Source: an uncultured Celeribacter sp. (GTDB lineage Bacteria > Pseudomonadota > Alphaproteobacteria > Rhodobacterales > Rhodobacteraceae). From it: 64,000 nucleotides of DNA. The translations under genes and the position numbers were made by a program. The notes beneath the pieces are model-generated. The model was not told the origin of the DNA. It ran no database searches and saw only the letters and a program-made list of their open reading frames with translations. The stretch covers positions 496,001 through 560,000 of the forward strand of contig NZ_OY781107.1 in assembly GCF_963676475.1 (NCBI RefSeq). The letters run 5' to 3'. Positions 36,507 through 44,955 of the stretch are shown here, piece by piece. Each line of letters begins with the position of its first letter. Within the stretch, counting starts at the first letter, position 1.

Positions 36507-36613
36507 AAGCGTCACATGGGGATGCGCGCCACGCAAGGCAAGGCTTTGCGCCTCTGCCGTTGAAAGCCCCGGCACGCATGCTACCGTGAAAAGGGAAGCA
36601 AACAGGACAGCGC

Positions 36614-37558
36614 ATGAATATCACCGGAGCATTTTACGCCCTCGCCGCCTTTGCGGTGTTCTCGACCCATGACGTCGTCATCAAATTTCTGGGCGGCTCT
36701 TACTCGCCGTTCCAGATCATCTTTTTCTCGACGCTCTTCTCATTCCCGCTGGTGATGTTCATGCTGATCCGCGATCGCACCGAGGGCCATCTGCGCCCGG
36801 TTCATCCCTGGTGGACACTGTTTCGCACCATTGCCGCGATGGTGAACACGGCCTCCGCATTTTATGCGTTCTCCGTTCTGCCACTGGCCCAGGTCTACGC
36901 GCTGATCTTTGCCACACCTTTGATCATCACCATCCTGTCGATTCCCGTTCTGGGCGAACGTGTCGGCTTTCACCGCTGGGCCGCCGTCATCGTCGGCCTG
37001 ATCGGCGTCATCGTCGTCTTGCGCCCCGGCGCCACCGATTTCACGCTGGGGCACCTGGCCGCGCTCTCCTGTGCAGGCTTCGGCGCTTTTGCCTCCGTCG
37101 TTGTCCGCAAAGTCGGCCGCGAAGAACGCACCGCTGTCCTCATGCTCTATCCTTTGATTGCCAATTTTATCGTGATGGGACTGGCGATGAGTTTCTTTTA
37201 CCGCCCCTTCCCTTTGACCGACTTGGGCTCTGTCGGCATGGTCTCATTGTTGGGCTTCACAGGCGGAGTGGTCCTGATCCTCGCTTATCGTGCCTCCGAG
37301 GCCGCCATCGTCGCGCCGATGCAATATTCCCAGATCATCTGGGCCACGATTTTCGGCTATTTCATCTTTGGCGAAAAGGTCGATCTGCCGACCATCGCAG
37401 GTGCGGGAATCATCATCCTCTCCGGCCTCTACATCGTCTTCCGGGAAGCCAGCGGCGGGCATTCGGAGAACACACCGGTGCTCAGAACCCGCTCCCGCGC
37501 CTCCTCGGCAGCCTCTTTCCGCATCTCTCCCTTTGTTCGCCGCGGAAAACTTCGCTGA
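36614..37558 (+). CDS. DMT-superfamily (EamA) transporter
   Basis: 314 residues with ten predicted transmembrane helices in two EamA repeats, starting MNITGAFYALAAFAVFSTHD; LPLAQVYALIFATPLI and GAGIIILSGLYIVF are typical helices. Probably a small-molecule exporter; substrate unknown. The tRNA-Pro gene follows 69 bases downstream. Confidence 0.85.
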   Translation: MNITGAFYALAAFAVFSTHDVVIKFLGGSYSPFQIIFFSTLFSFPLVMFMLIRDRTEGHLRPVHPWWTLFRTIAAMVNTASAFYAFSVLPLAQVYALIFATPLIITILSIPVLGERVGFHRWAAVIVGLIGVIVVLRPGATDFTLGHLAALSCAGFGAFASVVVRKVGREERTAVLMLYPLIANFIVMGLAMSFFYRPFPLTDLGSVGMVSLLGFTGGVVLILAYRASEAAIVAPMQYSQIIWATIFGYFIFGEKVDLPTIAGAGIIILSGLYIVFREASGGHSENTPVLRTRSRASSAASFRISPFVRRGKLR

Positions 37559-37627
37559 TATGGGACGTAAAAGCGTGAATTGGCTCTTGCCAAACCCCGC
37601 ATCTGGCTATATTCCGCCCGTCACGGT

Positions 37628-37704
37628 CGGAGCGTAGCTCAGCCTGGTAGAGCACTGTCTTCGGGAGGCAGGGGCCGGAGGTTCGAATCCTCTCGCTCCG
37701 ACCA
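37628..37704 (+). tRNA. tRNA-Pro (anticodon CGG)
   Basis: 77 bases including an encoded CCA end. The acceptor stem CGGAGCG pairs with CGCTCCG. The D-arm contains AGCTCAGCCTGGTAGAGC, the anticodon loop is TTCGGGA on the stem CTGTC/GGCAG, and the T-arm is GGAGG-TTCGAAT-CCTCT. The anticodon CGG reads codon CCG. Confidence 0.97.
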
Positions 37705-38134
37705 ATTAAATCATGTCGTTAGTCAGGACATTTGTCCTTTCGCGTCACGATGTGCCCTTTGGGTGCCATTTCGCCTTGGCTCGGTTTGCCCGCCGCTAGA
37801 GGGCAAACTCCTTATTTGCACCCGCCGCGCGGGTGCGCCGCTTCATGAAAACGTCGTGTCAGGCTGACGCCCTCAAACTGCTAGCGGTGCGAAGATCGGC
37901 CCAAACGAACCTAGGTTTTTCTGTTTTTTCGTGGAGTTATCGGCCCTTATCTGCCGCAAGTTCAGTCGTCACCGTGTTGCGACACGGCTAGACCACGCCA
38001 CAGTTCACAAACCTTTCGCTTATCTGACAACCAATTGATTTGTAATGGAACTTCACAGCCCAAATGACAATAGGGATAGAACGTTAACAGCAGATTGGGT
38101 ATGCTATGTTATCAATTAGTTCCGAGGAAATCTG
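37705..38134. other. Gene-free 430-base stretch downstream of tRNA-Pro
   Basis: No supported gene. It contains two good hairpins: GTTTGCCC/GGGCAAAC (37784-37808) and GCACCCGC/GCGGGTGC (37818-37836). From about 37900 it becomes AT-richer, marking the start of the accessory region. I found no second copy of the tRNA 3' end in the window. Confidence 0.6.
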
Positions 38135-38594
38135 ATGAACCAGACACTGTCATCATGGCGGCGCAGGCTGCTAGGTTTTCCGAAACGTATCGACTGCCCC
38201 AAAATGGAGCTCATAGGGCGAGATCATGAAGGGGCGCTTATACAAGGCCCAGGATACATCGAAATACTAAACTCCGCTAACATTCGGTTTTCTATCTTTG
38301 GTGAGGCGGCTGATTTCGCCAAAACAGTCAAAAAAATACAGCGAACCGCTGAACACCCTTATGAAGCACTTGAGCAATTTAGACTGATTGCGACGGACTA
38401 TTCAGGTGTTGAGTGGAACGGTGGGTACACAGTCGTTAATTTTTTCGCCGATACTGATGTAGGGTTTCCATTGAAAGGGGAACTCGCAAGTCTGATGACG
38501 CTGGACCAACGTGACTCGGTAGACCCAGAAAGTAGCGTTGAGTTATTATTTCATCCGGCACCAACTTTGCCGATGACCACGGAACGCATCACAA
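38135..38594 (+). pseudogene. Unknown gene truncated by an IS3 element
   Basis: About 153 codons from MNQTLSSWRRRLLGFPKRID to TTERIT, where the left end of an IS3 element begins at 38595. The reading frame continues into the IS by chance to 38815. Composition is AT-richer than the core genome. I do not recognise the protein. Sequence after the IS does not resume it, so the 3' part is lost. Confidence 0.6.
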
Positions 38595-38642
38595 TGAACC
38601 GCCCCTTGTTTGCCGGAGGCCCAGAAGTAAGGATACTGGGTT

Positions 38643-38963
38643 ATGGGAAAGACGAACAACGGAACACGCTATCCAGAGGAACTGCGCGCGCGAGCGGTGC
38701 GGATGGTTTTGGATCACGAGAGCGAATACGCGAGCAGATCGGCGGCAATATTGTCGATCTCTCAGAAAGTTGGGTGCAGCAGGGACAGCTTGCGCATCTG
38801 GGTCAAGCAGCATGAAACGGATACCGGCAAACGCGATGGCGTGACAACGGCTGAGCGAGATCGCATCAAGGAACTTGAGCGCGAGAACCGACAGTTGCGC
38901 CAGGCCAATGAGATCCTCAAAAAGGCGTCTGCGTTTCACCCGCCACTTGAACCAGTGGCGTGA
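38643..38963 (+). CDS. IS3 transposase OrfA (helix-turn-helix)
   Basis: 106 residues with [20 protein letters not shown], a helix-turn-helix, then a leucine zipper-like LERENRQLRQANEILKKAS. Near the end the frame is altered by about 37 extra bases containing a 7-bp hairpin (38941-38960), so it ends HPPLEPVA instead of the usual [12 protein letters not shown], which is still present in another frame. Confidence 0.85.
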   Translation: MGKTNNGTRYPEELRARAVRMVLDHESEYASRSAAILSISQKVGCSRDSLRIWVKQHETDTGKRDGVTTAERDRIKELERENRQLRQANEILKKASAFHPPLEPVA

Positions 38964-39008
38964 CGGGTTCAACTTTGCACAGGCGGAGCTCGACCGCCCG
39001 TTTCGCAA

Positions 39009-39908
39009 ATGATTGCCTTCATCAAAGACTTTCGTAGGGAGCATGGGGTCGAGCCGATCTGCCGCGTTCTGCAAATCGCCCCTTCGACTTTCTATGAGCG
39101 CTTGGCCATTGAACGTGATCCTGACCGGGCTTCTGGGCGTGCTAAGCGCGATGCCTATCTGCGCAAGGAGATGAAGGACGTCTGGACGAAAAACCGGTCT
39201 GTCTACGGCGCACGAAAGCTGTGGTATGCAATGAAGCGCGAGAAGATTGATATCGCGCGTTGTACGGTTGAGCGCCTGATGCGGCAACTCGGCATTCAAG
39301 GCGTCAGGCGCGGCAAGAAGATCAAGACGACCTATGGTCAGCCTGCGGGTCAATGCCCGCTGGACAAGGTCAATCGCCAGTTCAGGGCCTCTCAGCCAAA
39401 CGAGCTTTGGGTGTCAGACTTCACGTTCGTCTCGACGTGGCGCGGTTTCGTCTATGTCGCGTTCGTCATTGATACCTTTGCTAACCGGATCGTCGGTTGG
39501 AAGGCATCTACAACACAAGACACACAATTTGTTCTGGATGCGCTCGAACAGGCAATCCATGCGCGCAGACCTTCTGAGAGGCTGATCCATCATTCTGATC
39601 GCGGCAGCCAATATGTGTCGATCAAATACACTGAAAGGCTGGCAGACGCGGGACTGGAACCATCCGTCGGCAGCGTTGGCGACAGCTATGACAACGCGCT
39701 GGCCGAGACTATCATCGGCCTGTTCAAAACCGAGGTCATCAACCGGCTGGGGCCGTGGAAATCCAAAGATCAGGTCGAATGGGAAACCCTGCAATGGGTC
39801 GATTGGTTCAACAAGGAGCGCCTGCTCGAACCTCTTGGCTACATCACGCCAATCGAAGCAGAGGAGAAGTACAAACAAACCTTGCAAGCGGACAAAATCG
39901 CAGCTTGA
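39009..39908 (+). CDS. IS3 transposase OrfB (DDE integrase)
   Basis: 299 residues, apparently intact. HGVEPICRVLQIAPSTFYER starts the N-terminal domain, VYGARKLW precedes a helix-turn-helix-like stretch, and the DDE catalytic core has WVSDFTFV, HHSDRGSQYVSI and DNALAETIIGLFKTE. Usually made as an OrfAB fusion by frameshifting from orfA; the hairpin insertion near the orfA end may disturb that. Confidence 0.88.
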   Translation: MIAFIKDFRREHGVEPICRVLQIAPSTFYERLAIERDPDRASGRAKRDAYLRKEMKDVWTKNRSVYGARKLWYAMKREKIDIARCTVERLMRQLGIQGVRRGKKIKTTYGQPAGQCPLDKVNRQFRASQPNELWVSDFTFVSTWRGFVYVAFVIDTFANRIVGWKASTTQDTQFVLDALEQAIHARRPSERLIHHSDRGSQYVSIKYTERLADAGLEPSVGSVGDSYDNALAETIIGLFKTEVINRLGPWKSKDQVEWETLQWVDWFNKERLLEPLGYITPIEAEEKYKQTLQADKIAA

Positions 39909-40208
39909 AATACGAAATCAACAGTCTCCGGTAAAACCGGGGCGGTTCAGTCGGCTTATCCTGACCGTCCTCGGTGGTCTCGCTGTCAACGGCGGAGTAA
40001 AACCCTACCAAAGGGCGGCGCAAACGCGTCTGCTGTGAGCTTCTGTCAGTGTACGTGGTGAAAGCGAACTGTCGATTGCCACTCGATTTTTCGGGACAAG
40101 AGTTCGGGAATGCCGTCGATCTCATGCACTTCACTAGGGCTTGTTGACGTTCAGGATTCCCAAATTCTGTGAGTTCTGATTCAAGGTTGCAAACAGAGGA
40201 GAGCAGCC

Positions 40209-40556
40209 TTGACCCGTCATGTCTTGACCGACGCCCAATGGGCAATCATCGAACCTTTCTGTCTTGGCAAGGCCACAGATCCCGGCCAAACCGGACGCGA
40301 TCCACGCCTGTTCATGGAGGCTGTGTTGTGGATTGTGCGAACCGGTGCGCAATGGCGGGAACTGCCCGTCGAATTCGGGAAGTGGAATTCTGTCTTCAAA
40401 CGCTTCCGGCGATGGGTGAAAGCTGACGCTTTCTACAGCATGTTCAGAACCTTGGCTGAGGACGCCAACTTCGAATACGCGATGATCGACGGTTCCATCG
40501 TCAAGGTCCACCGTTCCGGCCAGGGCGCAAAAGGGGGACACAGAGCCAGGCCATAG
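40209..40556 (+). CDS. IS5 transposase, N-terminal frame
   Basis: 115 residues: MTRHVLTDAQWAIIEPFCLG, then RTGAQWRELPVEFGKWNSV, ending after YAMIDGSIVKVHRSGQGAKG. The first catalytic aspartate (AMIDGS) is here. Expression of the full enzyme probably needs a frameshift into the second frame at about 40540-40575. Confidence 0.88.
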   Translation: MTRHVLTDAQWAIIEPFCLGKATDPGQTGRDPRLFMEAVLWIVRTGAQWRELPVEFGKWNSVFKRFRRWVKADAFYSMFRTLAEDANFEYAMIDGSIVKVHRSGQGAKGGHRARP

Positions 40557-40573
40557 GGCGCTCGCGCGGCGGC

Positions 40574-40960
40574 ATGACGACGAAAATCGTTGCCCTGACC
40601 GACGCGCTTGGCAACCTTGTCGATTTCCGCCTGTTGCCGGGGCAAGCGCATGACCTGCGCGGCGTGCCGGAGCTGATCGACAAGCTCGCCGCAGATCACC
40701 TGCTCGCGGATCGCGCCTTTGATGCCGATTGGCTCCGAACTGCGCTGACCGAACGGAGCATTGCACCGGTCATTCCGCCGAAATCCAACCGCCGCTTTCC
40801 TGCCGAGTTCGACAAGGAAACCTACAAATGGCGGCATCTGATCGAAAACTATTTTGGAAAGCTCAAGGAAAACAGAGGCATCGCCATGCGCTCGTGCAAA
40901 ACCGACCAGAGCCTCAAGGCGTTCATTTCACTGGCCGCATCAATCAGTCAACTCAGATGA
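40574..40960 (+). CDS. IS5 transposase, C-terminal frame
   Basis: 128 residues continuing the DDE core: MTTKIVALTDALGNLVDFRL, LLADRAFDADWL (second Asp) and WRHLIENYFGKLKENRGIA (catalytic Glu). Normally translated by frameshift from the upstream frame. Confidence 0.88.
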   Translation: MTTKIVALTDALGNLVDFRLLPGQAHDLRGVPELIDKLAADHLLADRAFDADWLRTALTERSIAPVIPPKSNRRFPAEFDKETYKWRHLIENYFGKLKENRGIAMRSCKTDQSLKAFISLAASISQLR

Positions 40961-41022
40961 ACGTCAACAGCCCCTAGTTGGATATTATCGCTAGGATTGG
41001 CTGGCTTCTTCGATTTGGGCGG

Positions 41023-41188
41023 ATTGTGTTGAAAAAGTCCCTGAGGCTCTCGGCGCTCTTCGAAATGCAGAACAGTGTTCCAAATTCACGCGCCAAGCGC
41101 CATGTTTTCGGATGCTTTGCAACGCTTTCAGAACATTTTCCTACAAAAATTGCCTGTCAGGTGTCGTGGCAGAGTTTTTCAACAGAAT
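41023..41188. mobile_element. 166-bp MITE-like element, copy A
   Basis: No coding capacity. Ends are near inverted repeats ATTGTGTTGAAAAAGTC and, reversed, ATTCTGTTGAAAAACTC (15 of 17). It is flanked by direct GGGCGG (41017-41022 and 41189-41194), or GGGCGGAT if the adjoining AT counts. Identical base for base to the copy at 44058-44223. Confidence 0.88.
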
Positions 41189-41374
41189 GGGCGGATTGCA
41201 GACCTTCGCTGCATCTGACGCGAAAGTCTGCACTGCACCGCTAAAGCCGACTTTACAGGTGGCGGAGGTGGTCGACATTCAAGGCAAGCCAGCGCGAAAC
41301 AGATGATCAGATCAATGTGGCGCGGTCTCCTCTCGCAGATGAAAATGCTTTTGAGTCAACTCACATTCGTTCTC

Positions 41375-43825
41375 TTATAAACATGAGCTAACATTATCGA
41401 GCGCCGATTGAGCCCTGTCTCTTTGATATCCGGGGGAAATTACACCAAGTCGCTTCGCTGCATAGGTTGCGAGGTTGTCCATCCCTTTTGATATGAGTTC
41501 TTTATGCCCGTCACCCAAGTGGTGACCAACCACGCCATGGGTCCGCACGATGTCGGCAAGAGTCTCGAACGGATAGTGCTGCGGATCATTCTGGCGCAGG
41601 ATCTTGTCAGTAAGTTCGATTGCTTCTTTGAAATCCCTGAATAGGTCGGCCCCGCCGCGATTGGTTTTTTCCGCCCGCAACATCAGAAATTTTGCGCGCC
41701 GGTCGTCGAGTTGGCGCTTGTCGAAAGCCTTGCCTTTACGGCGCTGGAGTTCATTGGCTTCAAGATATCCCTGTTCGAGAAACTTTTCGGCGACAGTCAG
41801 CTCGCCCGCCACGCATTTGGCCATATGCCATTGCAGCCAAAAAAGCGGCATTCGCCTGATTTGCGGCTCCTGCTTATTATGTTCGAAGAACCGGTCGATC
41901 TCGCTCTTGTCGGTAACTACATCGGAAAGGATTGAAAACCGCATCATCTGATTGAACATGCGCTGTTCGAACGCGTCGCGATAAATTGCCGCCAGGTTCT
42001 TTAGCAAAGGAACGATGGCATCGACGATTTCTGCATCTTTGAACAAGTTTTGCAGTATGTTTTGTGCCCCGATTGAGGGGACAGTCTGGATGATCTCACC
42101 GATCCGGCGAACGAGACGGAAGGTGCCATTTCCGGCACTGGCGTTCAGCCGGTCGATGATGGCGCCATAGTCCATATCCATCGCATTACTTAGGAAGGAA
42201 ACCGGTGCATTCTCGCCGAGATGAGCAATATATAGCGCGATGATGATCGCAGTGCGCTCGGTCTGGCTAAGTGACAGTTTGTTGAATTCTTCACGATACC
42301 GATTAGTAACGTATTGCGATTTGAGCAATCGCATCATGAAATGCGGAAGGCTCGCCTCACAGGTGCTCTGGATAAACCGCAGCCGCGCAGCGGGATCAAG
42401 CGCATGAAAATCGAGCCACCCGGCGATCTGGTCAGCGAGTTCGCTCAGTGCGGTCGCTTCGTTCTCGTCAAGACGGGATAGTGGCCTTTTCCGGAAACTG
42501 CCGAAGCCTTCGAGAAATGCGAGGCCAACAGGACTGGCATCGACCGCCACGGCTCGGCTGGTGAGGATCAAAACGCCTTCCTGCCCATCAAACTGGCGCG
42601 CGATGCTGGCAAGTCGTTCTGCTGGCAGATCAAAGCAGTTCTCGATGATCAGTGCCGCGCTCGGATCATAGTGAAGAATATTTGCCACCTCATCCAGCAA
42701 GCTCTCATAAGCTTGACGCATCTGGTAGACTGGTCTTGAACCCGACAGGCGGTAGGCAAGATCGGTTACAAGCATGGTTTTGCCATCGCAGGGATATCCC
42801 TCGAGAAGTACGATCCGGGCACCATCTGCAATGCTGTCTAACGTTTCCTGTGTAGCGCTACGTTGTATGTGGTATTCGGATACATCGTTAGACAAATCCC
42901 TTGAAAGTTGCGAGGGCTCGACCTTGCCGTAGAGAAATAGGTCTTCGATCTGGTCTCGCGTGGGAACAGAAGCTGAGGGGGCCGGAGGCGTGAATTTCGT
43001 GAAGCTGGCGAGGTGTGGTTCTTCCGGTGCATCCGTGGCCAGAAGGTCTCGGATGATAGCGGCAAGCCCGGAACGGCCGATAAAGAACGGAGTGCCGAGC
43101 CGCTTTTGAGCCGCCGCGACGTCCGGGTCAGCTTGGGCGGTCGGGCGATTGATGAAAAATGCCTTTTCCCGCAAGCCTGTCAGGTCATTGATGGCTTGGT
43201 TGAGGTGGAAATCACCGGCATTGAAACCGACGAAAACCACGACCTGAGCCTGATCGATGTCGCGTCGAAAGCGGCCTAGCCACTTTTTTACATGGGTAAG
43301 CTTCGAGTAACTTTCTGCGCCGAGCACGCAGCTTTCACGAATGTTGTGTATGTCCCATTTTTTGACATAGCCATGCAGATGGATAATTGGGAGATTTTGC
43401 GTGGCGATGCTGGGATCATCGGTGTTGTTGAGGCCATCCGCTTGTATGTGCGCGGCCTTTGCCGAAATCTCGAGCGCATTGTCATAATTTGTCGTGTAGA
43501 CCCCTTGCCATGGGTAACGCAACAGATCGGCCATGTCGGAGGTGACATCAGAGACATCGAACCGGTCTTTCAGGAGCCTCTCCATGCCGTGATCAGCAAT
43601 CTTGTCCCACAGGGCGTCGGCAGCGTTTCGCAAATCCTTGTATGACGGATCTTGACGGAGTTCGACATTAAAGAGATTGAGTAGTTGTGCGCCTGTTCCA
43701 ATAGTTTCATCTGGTTTGAAATTCAGACAATCTGCAGAAAACCCTGCGCCGCAGAAGAGGATTCCGCCGCCGTTGCGGGCCAGGTTGAGACGCCTTTGAA
43801 ACTCATCAGCTGAGTTGCTCTTCAT
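41375..43825 (-). CDS. SIR2-STAND NTPase protein, probable anti-phage defence (Avs5-like)
   Basis: 816 residues. The N-terminal SIR2-like NAD-binding domain shows CGAGFS (25-30), TTNYD (111-115), HLHG (149-152) and FVGFNAGD (198-205). In defence SIR2 proteins the Asn of TTNYD and the His of HLHG are needed for NAD cleavage. A P-loop follows at 343-350 (GYPCDGKT), a Walker B-like LIIEN at 392-396 and sensor-like LTSRA at 421-425. Next come about 350 mostly helical residues that could be the sensor part. AGGAG precedes the ATG. It stands alone between two MITE copies. Inferred action: phage sensing, then NAD depletion; not shown by the sequence. Confidence 0.8.
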   Translation of the reverse strand: MKSNSADEFQRRLNLARNGGGILFCGAGFSADCLNFKPDETIGTGAQLLNLFNVELRQDPSYKDLRNAADALWDKIADHGMERLLKDRFDVSDVTSDMADLLRYPWQGVYTTNYDNALEISAKAAHIQADGLNNTDDPSIATQNLPIIHLHGYVKKWDIHNIRESCVLGAESYSKLTHVKKWLGRFRRDIDQAQVVVFVGFNAGDFHLNQAINDLTGLREKAFFINRPTAQADPDVAAAQKRLGTPFFIGRSGLAAIIRDLLATDAPEEPHLASFTKFTPPAPSASVPTRDQIEDLFLYGKVEPSQLSRDLSNDVSEYHIQRSATQETLDSIADGARIVLLEGYPCDGKTMLVTDLAYRLSGSRPVYQMRQAYESLLDEVANILHYDPSAALIIENCFDLPAERLASIARQFDGQEGVLILTSRAVAVDASPVGLAFLEGFGSFRKRPLSRLDENEATALSELADQIAGWLDFHALDPAARLRFIQSTCEASLPHFMMRLLKSQYVTNRYREEFNKLSLSQTERTAIIIALYIAHLGENAPVSFLSNAMDMDYGAIIDRLNASAGNGTFRLVRRIGEIIQTVPSIGAQNILQNLFKDAEIVDAIVPLLKNLAAIYRDAFEQRMFNQMMRFSILSDVVTDKSEIDRFFEHNKQEPQIRRMPLFWLQWHMAKCVAGELTVAEKFLEQGYLEANELQRRKGKAFDKRQLDDRRAKFLMLRAEKTNRGGADLFRDFKEAIELTDKILRQNDPQHYPFETLADIVRTHGVVGHHLGDGHKELISKGMDNLATYAAKRLGVISPGYQRDRAQSALDNVSSCL

Positions 43826-44362
43826 GGGGTCAAACTCCTAAATTAAATTTCATTTCCGACGAATCATGGCCGCTTTTCGACTAAGTTTCCTCAGCTATGT
43901 TCGCACACCTGACCTTCCCTCTCCATTTGATGCTGCGCAAGGCATGAATGACGGTCTAAGTGATGCTGTGACGCGGCGGGGGAGGGAGCTGTGAATAGCT
44001 GCCTCGGGCTGGGACCGGCCATCCGCTGCGCCTCGCTTGAAGGTCGGCTCAGGGCCGATTGTGTTGAAAAAGTCCCTGAGGCTCTCGGCGCTCTTCGAAA
44101 TGCAGAACAGTGTTCCAAATTCACGCGCCAAGCGCCATGTTTTCGGATGCTTTGCAACGCTTTCAGAACATTTTCCTACAAAAATTGCCTGTCAGGTGTC
44201 GTGGCAGAGTTTTTCAACAGAATGGGCCGATAGCACCCTTAAAGCGAAATGGGCGTGGAGCGGACTTTTTCTGCGGGGACGAAAAACAGCGCTGTGCTTT
44301 CCAAACCGGACATTGGCACACATCGCTTTTCTAAGTCGGGTTGATTTCGATAAGGGAATCCA
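43826..44362. other. Region upstream of the SIR2-STAND gene, with MITE copy B
   Basis: 537 bases without a supported gene. The first 230 bases contain the promoter side of the SIR2-STAND gene; bases 44058-44223 are the second MITE-like element; the remainder leads to the TTG start at 44363. Confidence 0.55.
44058..44223. mobile_element. 166-bp MITE-like element, copy B
   Basis: Identical to copy A at 41023-41188 in the same orientation. It is flanked by its own direct repeats GGGCCG (44052-44057 and 44224-44229), different from the GGGCGG at copy A, so the two copies inserted separately rather than arising by duplication of the segment. Confidence 0.88.
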
Positions 44363-44575
44363 TTGAAAAAGATTGACATTCCAGCTCAGCTTGTCGACGC
44401 GATGCGGGAACAACGCGTGATTTTGCTACTTGGTTCTGGCGCATCGTTGGGCTCACTCGATGAGAAGAATAGAAAAATGCCCACTGCAAAACAGTTGGCA
44501 TCAGATATTGCAGAGAAATTTCTCAGCGATAAGTTCAAGAGTCGCGATTTAATGCGAGTATCAGAACTGGCGCCC
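44363..44575 (+). pseudogene. N-terminal stump of a second SIR2-family defence-type protein
   Basis: 71 codons from a TTG start preceded by AAGGGA. MKKIDIPAQLVDAMREQRVI is followed by LLLGSGASLGS, the first SIR2 NAD-binding motif (GSGAS), then PTAKQLASDIAEKFL. It stops exactly where an IS3 element begins (44576). No continuation is found after the IS. Low GC suggests horizontal origin. Confidence 0.7.
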
Positions 44576-44628
44576 TGAACCGCACCGGGTTTGCCTGAGG
44601 CTCCAACTCTTGAGTAGGATGGAGCATT

Positions 44629-44955
44629 ATGAACAAGACAACGAACCAATATACCGCTGAAGTACGCGAGCGAGCGGTTCGCATGGTTTTGGACAACGCC
44701 GGTCAGCATGAGAGCCGCTGGCAAGCGATCGTATCGATCTCGGCGAAGATAGGCTGTTCGACGAACACGCTGAATGACTGGGTCAAAAAGGCAGAGATTG
44801 ATCGTGGCGACCGTGCTGGGGTCAGCACCGAGATGGCCGAGAAGATGAAGGCGCTGGAGCGCGAGAACCGCGAACTCAAGCAGGCGAATGAGATCCTGCG
44901 GAAGGCGTCGGCGTATTTTGCTCAGGCGGAGCTCGACCGCCGGTCCAAGTCATGA
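44629..44955 (+). CDS. IS3 transposase OrfA, copy 2
   Basis: 108 residues: [20 protein letters not shown], helix-turn-helix, then [16 protein letters not shown] and the normal end [12 protein letters not shown]. Intact, unlike the altered 3' end of copy 1. Confidence 0.85.
   Translation: MNKTTNQYTAEVRERAVRMVLDNAGQHESRWQAIVSISAKIGCSTNTLNDWVKKAEIDRGDRAGVSTEMAEKMKALERENRELKQANEILRKASAYFAQAELDRRSKS

Larger units (their letters stand above)
38595..39949 (+). mobile_element. IS3-family element, copy 1
   Basis: 1355 bp. Left end TGAACCGCCCCTTGTTTGCC and right end (reverse complement) TGAACCGCCCCGGTTTTACC are matching terminal inverted repeats, both continuing GGAG. It carries orfA and orfB of an IS3-type transposase. 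Flanking trinucleotides differ (CAA against GTC), so there is no target duplication; together with the truncated gene on the left this suggests a deletion next to the element. Confidence 0.9.
40138..40973 (+). mobile_element. IS5-family element (IS427-like)
   Basis: 836 bp flanked by direct repeats CTAG (40134-40137 and 40974-40977). Ends are GGCTTGTTGACGTTCA and, reversed, GGGCTGTTGACGTTCA. Two overlapping transposase frames as usual for this group. Confidence 0.9.
40049..41018. repeat. 130-bp dispersed repeat, copy 1, split by the IS5 element
   Basis: Pieces 40049-40137 and 40978-41018 together match 56118-56247 at about 127 of 130 positions. The IS5 element with its CTAG duplication sits inside; the other copy reads CTTG at that site, so this copy had the substitution creating CTAG. 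Nature of the repeat unknown; it has no clear gene. Confidence 0.85.

Noticed and set aside
38595..38815. Extension of the truncated gene frame into the IS3 element
   Set aside because: The frame stays open through the IS end and orfA by chance; the protein sequence after codon 153 is IS-derived.
41023..44223. Composite transposon formed by the two MITE copies around the SIR2-STAND gene
   Set aside because: Each copy has its own, different target duplication, so they inserted independently rather than moving the gene between them as one unit.
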